A stretch of 26,772 nucleotides of DNA from Geobacter sp. (GTDB lineage: Bacteria > Desulfobacterota > Desulfuromonadia > Geobacterales > Geobacteraceae): NCBI GenBank assembly GCA_003490025.1, contig DNJC01000075.1, positions 1 through 26,772 on the forward strand, in the 5' to 3' direction. Positions within the stretch are counted from its first letter, which is position 1; each line of letters starts with the position of its first letter. Under the pieces are notes generated by a model, which searched no databases, was not told the DNA's origin, and saw only the letters and a program-made list of their open reading frames with translations. Shown here one piece after another: positions 21,046 through 26,772 of this stretch. Made by a program: the position numbers and the translations under genes.

Positions 21046-23343
21046 ATGGAAAAAGACGCTGAATTCCAGAAACGCCTGCTGGCGACGTTCACCGTCGAGG
21101 CGCAGGAGCACCTGAAGGGGATCACGGATTCGATGATCCTGCTGGAACAGGTGGCGGGGACGCCGAGGCAGGAGGAGGTCGTCGAGGCGGTATTCCGGGA
21201 GGCGCACAGCCTGAAGGGGGCGGCCAGGGCGGTGGGGCGCAGCGACGTGGAGTCGCTTTGCCAGGCCCTGGAAGGGCTCTTCTCGGCGCTGAAACGGGGT
21301 GAAGTGCAGCTCTCCGCGGGGCTCGTCGATCTGATGCAGCGGGCGCGCGACGTTCTCGCCCGTCTGCTCGTTATCCAGGCGGCGGCGCGCGGGGAGGGGG
21401 ACGGCGACCGACGCGCCATCGCGGAGGAACTGATCGATGCGGCGCGCGGAAGGACGCCGGTCGCCCCGCCCGGGGCAAAACCGGAACCGGCTGTCAGCCC
21501 GGGGGCGGAGGAGCCCGCTCCTCCCCTGCCATCCTCCTTCATGGAGGACACGGTGCGGGTCGCCACTTGCAAACTCGGATCACTGTTGTTGCTGTCGGAG
21601 GAAATGGTGTCGGCAAAGCTCTCGGCGGGGCTGCATGCCGCCAGGATGCGGGAGCTCAGGGAGGTTTGCGGCGCCTGGAGGAAGGAGTGGGCCCGGGTGC
21701 TCCCCGCGCTGCCGTCGGCCTCGGTGGCGCTGAAAAGGGTTGCCGGAGGGAGGGAGGACACTCTCTCCCCGGAGGAGGCAAAGGCTGTCCTGAAAATACT
21801 GGAGTTCGAACAGTGGAACGTGGACTTCCAGAAATCGCTGGAAGGGCGCGCCCTGAACGACCTCAAGGCCGCCGAAAGGGATAGCCGGTCTCTGGGAGGT
21901 ATGGTGGACAACCTCCTGGAGGAGGCCAAGAAGCTGATGATGTTCCCTTTCTCCGCGCTGCTGGAGGCCTTCCCCAAGATGGCGCGTGATCTCGCCAGGG
22001 ATCGCGGCAAGGAGGTGCATTTCGTCGTCAGCGGCGATGACCTGGAGATCGACCGGCGCATACTGGAAGAGATGAAGGACCCGCTGCTTCATTTGGTGCG
22101 CAACAGCATAAGCCACGGCATAGAACTCCCGCAGGATCGGGAAGCAAAGAACAAGCCGCGCCGGGGGAAGCTTTCCATCCTCATCTCGCCCAGGGAGGGG
22201 AGGGCGGAGGTCGTGGTGGGCGATGACGGCGCCGGGATCGATGTGGCGCAGTTGCGATCCGTCCTCCCCCGTCTCGGGATCGTTGCGGCGGACAAGGCGG
22301 CGGAGATGAGCGACGCCGAGATCCTCCCCTTCATCTACCACTCGGGGGTCTCCACCAGCCCGGCCGTCACCGAGATATCGGGGCGGGGGCTGGGCCTTGC
22401 CATCGTCCGTGAGAAGGTTGAGAAACTGGGTGGGAGCATTTCGCTCGAAACGGTGCGGGAGCGCGGGACCACCTTCCGTATCGTGCTGCCGCTCAGCGTG
22501 GCGACCTTCCGAGGGCTTTTGGTGCGGGTGTCCGACCGGCTTTTCGCCCTTCCGTCGCTCCATGTCGAGCGGGTGCTGAGGGGACGGTGGCAGGATGTGG
22601 CGACCCTGCAAAACCAGGAAGTCATAGACCTGGAGGGGAGGAGCGTGTCGCTGGTGCGGCTTTGGACGCTGCTGGAACTCCGGGCGCCCGAGAAGTTGAC
22701 CGAGCAGTTGCAGGCGGTGCTGGTGACGGTGGGGGAGCAGAGCATGGCGCTCGCCGTCGACGAAGTGCTGAGCGAGCGGGAGATCCTTATGAAGGGGTTG
22801 GGGCCGCAGTTGTCGCGGGTGCGGAACATCGCCGGCGCAACCCTTCTTGGCAGCGGGAATGTGGTGCCGGTACTGAACCTCCCGGACCTGGTCAAGTCAG
22901 CCCTGCGTGCCACTTCTCCCGGGGCGCCTTTAGCCGCGCCACCTGCGGAGGTTCAATCCCGGGTCGTGCCGCCGGCGAGGCAGCGCAGGATACTCGTCGT
23001 CGAGGATTCGATAACATCGAGGACCTTGATGAAGAACATCCTGGAATCGGCGGGGTACAGCGTGTCGACGGCGGTGGATGGGCTGGAGGCGTTGACCATG
23101 CTGAAGAGCGAGAGCTTCGACCTGGTGGTGTCCGATGTCGACATGCCGAGGATGAACGGATTTCAGCTGACCGAGAGTCTCAGGTCCCAAAAGGAATTCG
23201 CCGACCTGCCCGTCGTGCTGGTGACAGCCCTGGGGTCGCAGGAAGACAGAGAGCGCGGCATAGACGTCGGTGCCAGTGCCTACATCGTGAAAAGTCGTTT
23301 CGACCAAAGCGACCTCCTGGAGACCGTTCATCGCCTCTGCTGA
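21046..23343 (+). CDS. cheA: Hybrid chemotaxis kinase CheA with C-terminal receiver
   Basis: A 765-residue kinase. An HPt domain (about 1-110) carries His54 in REAHSLKGAARAVG. A proline-rich linker (about 140-165) follows, then a dimerisation-like region. The ATPase has an N-box HLVRNSISHGIE (about 347-358, Ser-Ile-Ser where many CheA have Ala-Ile-Asp), DDGAGI (393-398) and GRGLGLAIVREKVEKLGG. A CheW domain (about 485-620) and a receiver (645-765) with Asp697 (VVSDVDMPRMNG) end the protein. I see no P2 CheY-binding domain. GGAG lies about 8 nt before the ATG. This WspE/FrzE-like architecture suggests an alternative chemosensory output or a phosphate sink rather than classic flagellar control. 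Confidence 0.93.
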   Translation: MEKDAEFQKRLLATFTVEAQEHLKGITDSMILLEQVAGTPRQEEVVEAVFREAHSLKGAARAVGRSDVESLCQALEGLFSALKRGEVQLSAGLVDLMQRARDVLARLLVIQAAARGEGDGDRRAIAEELIDAARGRTPVAPPGAKPEPAVSPGAEEPAPPLPSSFMEDTVRVATCKLGSLLLLSEEMVSAKLSAGLHAARMRELREVCGAWRKEWARVLPALPSASVALKRVAGGREDTLSPEEAKAVLKILEFEQWNVDFQKSLEGRALNDLKAAERDSRSLGGMVDNLLEEAKKLMMFPFSALLEAFPKMARDLARDRGKEVHFVVSGDDLEIDRRILEEMKDPLLHLVRNSISHGIELPQDREAKNKPRRGKLSILISPREGRAEVVVGDDGAGIDVAQLRSVLPRLGIVAADKAAEMSDAEILPFIYHSGVSTSPAVTEISGRGLGLAIVREKVEKLGGSISLETVRERGTTFRIVLPLSVATFRGLLVRVSDRLFALPSLHVERVLRGRWQDVATLQNQEVIDLEGRSVSLVRLWTLLELRAPEKLTEQLQAVLVTVGEQSMALAVDEVLSEREILMKGLGPQLSRVRNIAGATLLGSGNVVPVLNLPDLVKSALRATSPGAPLAAPPAEVQSRVVPPARQRRILVVEDSITSRTLMKNILESAGYSVSTAVDGLEALTMLKSESFDLVVSDVDMPRMNGFQLTESLRSQKEFADLPVVLVTALGSQEDRERGIDVGASAYIVKSRFDQSDLLETVHRLC

Positions 23344-23350
23344 CAACCGT

Positions 23351-23392
23351 TCCCATCAAAAGCTTTCCCATGATTCCCATGATTCCCATTTG
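23351..23392 (+). repeat. Nonamer tandem repeat upstream of lipA
   Basis: Units TCCCATCAA (23351), TCCCATGAT (23366), TCCCATGAT (23375) and TCCCATTTG (23384) form a short array, the last three in exact 9-bp register. The core nonamer is identical to that upstream of lipM. It ends at the -35 box of the candidate lipA promoter. Confidence 0.7.
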
Positions 23393-23418
23393 GCTTTCGT
23401 CGAAAGAAAAGGTATATT
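23390..23418 (+). promoter_or_regulatory. lipA: Candidate lipA promoter with overlapping palindrome
   Basis: TTGGCT and TATATT are separated by exactly 17 bp. A palindrome CTTTCG-T-CGAAAG (23394-23406) overlaps the -35 end and spacer, where a repressor could bind. The nonamer array adjoins upstream. Confidence 0.45.
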
Positions 23419-23436
23419 CCCTCCGCCCACACTCCA

Positions 23437-23472
23437 CCCAAAGGCAAACCAAAAGGCAAACCAAAAGGCAAC
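23437..23472 (+). repeat. Three 12-bp direct repeats covering the lipA ribosome site
   Basis: CCCAAAGGCAAA, CCAAAAGGCAAA and CCAAAAGGCAAC are tandem. Each copy contains AAAGG; the last places it about 7 nt before the lipA start codon, so the ribosome site itself is triplicated. Confidence 0.7.
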
Positions 23473-23475
23473 CCC

Positions 23476-24327
23476 ATGGACCCCATCCGCAAGCCCGAGT
23501 GGCTGCAGAAGAAGATAACCCCCTCCGCCCATGCGGGCATGGAGGGGCTTTTGAAGGAGCTGCGCCTGAACACGGTCTGCCAGCAGGCCCGGTGCCCAAA
23601 TATCACCGAATGCTTCAGCAAGCATCAGGCGACCTTCCTCATTCTCGGGCGCATCTGCACGCGGCTCTGCTCGTTTTGCTCCGTCACCAAGGAGACCCCG
23701 CTCCCCCTCGACCCGGCCGAGCCGGCGTCCGTTGCGGAGGCGGTCCGCCGCCTCGGGCTCTCGCACGTGGTGATCACCAGCCCGACCCGCGACGACATTG
23801 CCGACGGGGGGGCGGCCGCGTATGCCGAAACGGTCGCGCAGATCCGCGCCGCCTCGCCGAAAACCAGGATCGAGCTGCTGGTCCCCGACTTCCTGGGCAA
23901 CGAGGCGTCGCTTGCCGTGGTAGTCGCGTCCCTCCCCGACATCCTCGGGCACAACCTGGAGACGGTGCCGCGACTGTACGGCATAAGGTCGGGCGCCGAC
24001 TACAAGAGGTCGCTCGACCTGCTGGCAAACGCACGCCGGCTCGACCCCCGGCTCAAGACCAAGTCGGGATTGATGCTCGGGCTGGGCGAGGAAGAGGAGG
24101 AACTCTTTTCCGTGCTGGAGGACCTGCTGGAAGTCGGCTGCCGGTACCTGAGCCTCGGGCAGTACCTCGCGCCGAGCCGGATGCACTTCCCGGTGCAGCG
24201 CTACGTGGAGCCGGAGTTGTTCGAGGCCTACAAGAAGCGGGCGCTGGAGATCGGTTTCGAGCACGTGGAGAGCGCGCCGTACGTCAGGAGTTCCTACCAC
24301 GCCGAGAACTACAGCCCATTGCCGTAG
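23476..24327 (+). CDS. lipA: Lipoyl synthase
   Basis: A 283-residue radical SAM enzyme that inserts two sulfur atoms into protein-bound octanoyl groups. The N-terminal auxiliary cluster motif is C35-x4-C40-x5-C46 (CQQARCPNITEC) and the radical SAM motif C61-x3-C65-x2-C68 (CTRLCSFC). The C-terminal RSSYHAE supplies the conserved serine that ligates the auxiliary cluster. Length is typical. The start follows a triplicated AAAGG ribosome site. It stands alone between the chemosensory operon and the convergent thioredoxin pair. Its substrate would be octanoyl-GcvH made by the LipM-type enzyme. Confidence 0.97.
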   Translation: MDPIRKPEWLQKKITPSAHAGMEGLLKELRLNTVCQQARCPNITECFSKHQATFLILGRICTRLCSFCSVTKETPLPLDPAEPASVAEAVRRLGLSHVVITSPTRDDIADGGAAAYAETVAQIRAASPKTRIELLVPDFLGNEASLAVVVASLPDILGHNLETVPRLYGIRSGADYKRSLDLLANARRLDPRLKTKSGLMLGLGEEEEELFSVLEDLLEVGCRYLSLGQYLAPSRMHFPVQRYVEPELFEAYKKRALEIGFEHVESAPYVRSSYHAENYSPLP

Positions 24328-24351
24328 TTTTTCCCGATTTTTGCAGTGAAT

Positions 24352-24387
24352 AAAAAAATCCCTGCCGTGGAGACCAAACCGGCAGGG
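24352..24387 (-). terminator. Rho-independent terminator of the trxA-resA unit
   Basis: An 8-bp stem (CCCTGCCG with CGGCAGGG) has a 12-nt loop. On the minus strand it is followed within 1 nt by seven Ts, 38 nt after the stop of the ResA-like gene. lipA converges from the other side and may share it less efficiently. Confidence 0.8.
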
Positions 24388-24424
24388 GAAAGAGAACTGC
24401 TAGGAGAAGCTTTTTTCGTGCTTG

Positions 24425-24949
24425 TTACTCCGCGAGGAGCCTCTTGATGGTGTCCTCCATCGCCTTCGCGGTCTGGTCGGAAAATCCCTGGAACCTTTCC
24501 GCGATCTGCCCTTTCTTGTTGATCACGTACACGGTCGGAATGGAGCGGAGCCCGTAGTCGTTCTGCGTCTCCTCGCCGGCAATCGCCACAGGATAGCTGA
24601 TCCTGCGCTCGGCGATGAAGCTCTTCACCTCGCGATCTCCCCCCTCGTCAACGCTCACCCCCAGGACCTGCAGCCCCTGTTTGCCGTACTTCTGCCGCAG
24701 CGAGTTCAGGTGCGGGATCGATTCCTTGCAGGGGATGCACCAGGTTGCGAAAAAATCCATCACCAGTACGTACCCCCTGTAATTGCTCAGGGAGATCGGC
24801 TGACCGGATGTGGTTACCAGTTTGATCGGGGGGGCTGCATCGCCCCTTTGGATAATGGCGGAGGCCGGTTGCGTAGTGAGGAGCATGCCGGCCACTGCGA
24901 GTGGAATGGTCTTGAGAGCGAACTTCTTGAACGGGATCCGCATTTTCAT
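24425..24949 (-). CDS. Periplasmic thiol-disulfide oxidoreductase, TlpA/ResA family
   Basis: A 174-residue exported thioredoxin-fold protein. A signal peptide (KKFALKTIPLAVAGMLLTTQPASA, cleavage near residue 31) precedes the AhpC/TSA-Redoxin type domain. The active site is WCIPC (Cys71, Cys74) and the cis-proline loop is SIPTVYVI. Proteins of this type keep apocytochrome CXXCH cysteines reduced for heme attachment; that role fits the nearby ccsB gene and the many multiheme cytochromes, but other periplasmic thiol targets are possible. It starts 2 nt after the trxA stop; its own ribosome site is weak, suggesting coupling. Confidence 0.9.
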   Translation of the reverse strand: MKMRIPFKKFALKTIPLAVAGMLLTTQPASAIIQRGDAAPPIKLVTTSGQPISLSNYRGYVLVMDFFATWCIPCKESIPHLNSLRQKYGKQGLQVLGVSVDEGGDREVKSFIAERRISYPVAIAGEETQNDYGLRSIPTVYVINKKGQIAERFQGFSDQTAKAMEDTIKRLLAE

Positions 24950-24951
24950 GA

Positions 24952-25281
24952 TTAGAGAGCCTTCTTGATCAGAGCCTCCAGCTGCGCTTTCGGTATTGCT
25001 CCGACTACCTGGTCGACCACTTTGCCGTCCTTGATCAGGATGACGGTCGGGATACCGCGCACGCCGTATTTGCCCGGCGTAGCCGGATTGTCGTCAACGT
25101 TGACCTTACCTACCTTCACACGTCCTTCGTACTCGGATGCCACGGTATCGATGAGGGGAGCGATTGCTTTGCAGGGGGCGCACCAGGTGGCCCAGAAGTC
25201 GACCAGTACGGGAATGCTGGACTGGAGCACTTCCTTCTCAAAGTTGTCGTCGGTGAATGTGCATACGTTTTCGCTGGCCAT
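24952..25281 (-). CDS. trxA: Thioredoxin
   Basis: A 109-residue cytosolic thioredoxin. The active site is WCAPC (Cys34, Cys37) instead of the common WCGPC, with PVLVDFWATW before it, the KVNVDDNPATPGKYGVRGIPT stretch in the usual place and the cis-proline in GIPTV. The frame is open to 25404, but the extra 41 residues have no homology to thioredoxin. AAAGGAGAGGG stands 5-6 nt before the ATG at 25281. It is first in a two-gene unit with the exported ResA-like protein, an unusual cytosol/periplasm pairing for thiol redox proteins. Confidence 0.95.
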   Translation of the reverse strand: MASENVCTFTDDNFEKEVLQSSIPVLVDFWATWCAPCKAIAPLIDTVASEYEGRVKVGKVNVDDNPATPGKYGVRGIPTVILIKDGKVVDQVVGAIPKAQLEALIKKAL

Positions 25282-25315
25282 TGAACCCTCTCCTTTAATA
25301 AAAAAAGTGACTCCT

Positions 25316-25343
25316 ACTATAAATGAGCGGATGAAAAAAGCAA
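25316..25343 (-). promoter_or_regulatory. Candidate sigma-70 promoter of trxA
   Basis: On the minus strand TTGCTT is followed after 16 bp by TATAGT, about 35 bp upstream of the trxA start. It forms a divergent pair with the promoter of the precorrin-2 dehydrogenase gene. Confidence 0.5.
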
Positions 25344-25397
25344 GGGGTAATTGCCCGCTTAGAGCCGCTACAAACACCTCAGCAGTTGTATTCACGG

Positions 25398-25426
25398 TTG
25401 ACACTCCCGCAGCTTAGGGCCATATT
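25398..25426 (+). promoter_or_regulatory. Sigma-70 type promoter of the tetrapyrrole/ccsB operon
   Basis: A perfect TTGACA and CATATT are separated by exactly 17 bp, 28 bp upstream of the start codon at 25455. The implied leader is about 22 nt. Confidence 0.6.
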
Positions 25427-25454
25427 GTGCGAACTCAGGTAACCGGGAGTAATC

Positions 25455-26117
25455 ATGCGCTATTACCCGATAAACATCGACCTGCGTGACCGTCCGGTGG
25501 TCATCATCGGAGGGGGCGCCGTGGCGGCGCGCAAGGCAAAGCGGCTCATCTCGGCCGGAGCACGCCTTACCGTGGTCGCGCCGCGGCTTGACGCGTCCCT
25601 TGCGCCCCTGGCTTCCGCCGGAACCCTCACGCACCTGGAACGGGAATACCTCGACGGCGATCTGGCAGGCGCCTTCCTCGCCTTCGCGGCGACGGACGAC
25701 CCGGAGCTGAACCGGAAGGTGGCAGCCGAGGCGGCAGAGCGCGGCGTGCTCATCGATGTCGTTGATGCGCCAACGGCAAGCGGTTTCACCACGCCTGCCT
25801 GCCTGGAAAGGGGAGACCTGCTGGTGACGGTATCGACAGCCGGCGCGAGCCCGGCCCTCTCCCGACGCATCGTAAAGGAGCTGGAAACGAGGTTCGGGGC
25901 GGAGTACGCCGAGGCCGTGGCCATTTTAGGTGCGGTTCGTGAAAAGATGTTGACTGAAAAGGTGGGGAGCGCATACAATGAGCGGGTTTTTGCCGAACTT
26001 GCGGCGCTGGACCTCCCCTCGCTGATCAAAAACGGCCAGAGAGATGCAATAGACCAGATTCTCCTGAAGTTCTCCCCTTCCGGGGCTAACCGCCCGGGAA
26101 AAAAGGATCCGTCATGA
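25455..26117 (+). CDS. Precorrin-2 dehydrogenase / sirohydrochlorin ferrochelatase (CysG N-terminal/Met8p type)
   Basis: A 220-residue protein that oxidises precorrin-2 to sirohydrochlorin with NAD and may insert iron to make siroheme. The N-terminal Rossmann motif is VVIIGGGAVAARKA (15-28). Asp104 in DVVDAPTASGFTTPA sits at the position of the catalytic Asp of CysG and is followed by LLVTVSTAGASPALSRRI. The CysG methyltransferase half is absent, so a separate uroporphyrinogen methyltransferase is needed. GGGAG lies 6-7 nt before the ATG. The gene overlaps ccsB by 4 nt (ATGA), linking tetrapyrrole synthesis to cytochrome c assembly. Confidence 0.93.
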   Translation: MRYYPINIDLRDRPVVIIGGGAVAARKAKRLISAGARLTVVAPRLDASLAPLASAGTLTHLEREYLDGDLAGAFLAFAATDDPELNRKVAAEAAERGVLIDVVDAPTASGFTTPACLERGDLLVTVSTAGASPALSRRIVKELETRFGAEYAEAVAILGAVREKMLTEKVGSAYNERVFAELAALDLPSLIKNGQRDAIDQILLKFSPSGANRPGKKDPS

Positions 26118-26772
26118 ATGCCTTGCTCTTCAACAGCACCCTGGTCGTCTACGCGGTAGCCACCGCCATCTATCTTACCTACCTGGTGAAGCCGAAAGAA
26201 TCGACCGGCCGGGCAGGGCAGTTGGTCACCCTGGTCGGTTTCCTGGTGCATGCCGGTTTCACCCTGACCCGCTACCTCGCGGCCGGGCACACCCCGATCA
26301 CCAACCTGCACGAATCGCTCTCCTTCTTCAGCCTCGCCGTCGTCGGCATCTTCATCCTGTTCGAGAGACGCTACAAGGTCTACATCCTCGGCTCCTTCGT
26401 GATGCCGCTGGCGCTCCTGATCCTTGCCATTTCCGCAAGCTTCTCCTCCGTCATCCCGCCGCTCAACCCGGCGCTGAAGAGCAAGTGGCTTGTCGTCCAC
26501 ACGGTCATGGCCTTCCTGGGCTATGCCGCCTTCGCGATCTCGTTCGGCGTCAGCATCATGTACCTGATCCAGGCGCACTTCCTGAAGAAGCGCCGGCTCG
26601 GACCCATGTTCCAGAAGCTCCCGCCGCTAGACATGCTGGACGATATCAGCTACCGCTGCCTCACCTTCGGCTTCCCGCTCCTCACCTTCGCCATCATCTC
26701 CGGCGCCATCTGGGCGGAGACGGCCTGGGGGACTTACTGGAGCTGGGATCCCAAGGAGACCTGGTCGCTCAT
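26114..26772 (+). CDS. Cytochrome c biogenesis protein CcsB/HemX-like, partial
   Basis: The first 219 codons of a multi-spanning membrane protein; the window ends inside the gene. At least five hydrophobic segments are visible, beginning FNSTLVVYAVATAIYLTYLV, FLVHAGFTL and YILGSFVMPLALLILAISASF. The tryptophan-rich WWD heme-handling motif, WGTYWSWDPKETW, lies right at the edge. Conserved His residues near the WWD-flanking helices (TNLHESLSF, VVHTVMAFLG) fit system II (CcsB/CcsA, also called HemX/ResC) proteins that deliver heme to apocytochrome c in the periplasm. The ATG overlaps the upstream stop (ATGA), with a GGATC stretch before it. Whether it is a stand-alone CcsA/HemX type or part of a ResB pair cannot be seen. 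Confidence 0.9.
   Translation, partial: MNALLFNSTLVVYAVATAIYLTYLVKPKESTGRAGQLVTLVGFLVHAGFTLTRYLAAGHTPITNLHESLSFFSLAVVGIFILFERRYKVYILGSFVMPLALLILAISASFSSVIPPLNPALKSKWLVVHTVMAFLGYAAFAISFGVSIMYLIQAHFLKKRRLGPMFQKLPPLDMLDDISYRCLTFGFPLLTFAIISGAIWAETAWGTYWSWDPKETWSL

Noticed and set aside
22587..24353. Long plus-strand open frame of 588 codons spanning the end of cheA and lipA
   Set aside because: It is out of frame with both recognised proteins and crosses the repeats and promoter between them.

Overview
The window looks like chromosomal DNA of a Geobacter-type bacterium (Desulfuromonadota, Geobacterales). This is inferred from GC-rich coding sequence, a decaheme cytochrome next to an MtrB-type outer-membrane porin, system II cytochrome c maturation (CcsB), a sigma-54 two-component regulator, a split glycine decarboxylase, and short tandem repeats between genes. 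No phage, transposase, CRISPR array, tRNA or rRNA was seen.

Layout. (1) 33-3972, minus strand: a three-helix membrane protein, a 2-hydroxyacyl-CoA dehydratase-like iron-sulfur protein, its BadF/HgdC-type ATPase activator, a small diheme cytochrome overlapping a putative zinc peptidase, and a HEPN-like protein. (2) 4140-9506, plus strand: the glycine cleavage genes gcvT, gcvH, gcvPA and gcvPB, then a lipoyl-assembly octanoyltransferase (LipM type). (3) 9770-13459, plus: a PhnD-like periplasmic binding protein, a membrane histidine kinase and an NtrC-family regulator in overlapping order. (4) 13845-17241, plus: a ten-heme DmsE/MtrA-type cytochrome and an MtrB/PioB-type porin. (5) 17443-23343, plus: a chemosensory operon with two CheW proteins, a soluble receptor with four PAS domains, and a CheA-receiver hybrid. 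(6) 23476-24327, plus: lipoyl synthase. (7) 24425-25281, minus: thioredoxin and a ResA/TlpA-type thiol-disulfide protein. (8) 25455-26772, plus: precorrin-2 dehydrogenase and the start of ccsB, cut by the window edge.

The most interesting signal is regulatory. Sequences with exact -24/-12 sigma-54 geometry lie upstream of the sensor/kinase/regulator operon (9622-9638) and of the cytochrome/porin operon (13730-13746). A perfect 16-bp palindrome lies just after the regulator gene. Together they suggest a self-contained circuit: the periplasmic protein senses a ligand, perhaps an electron acceptor, and the kinase and sigma-54 activator switch on an electron conduit across the outer membrane.

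A second theme is lipoate. GcvH carries the lipoyl lysine, LipM would octanoylate it and LipA would add sulfur. The leaders of lipM and lipA, about 15 kb apart, share the same nonamer tandem repeat. A third theme is c-type cytochrome supply: thiol redox proteins, CcsB and a tetrapyrrole enzyme lie together at the right end.
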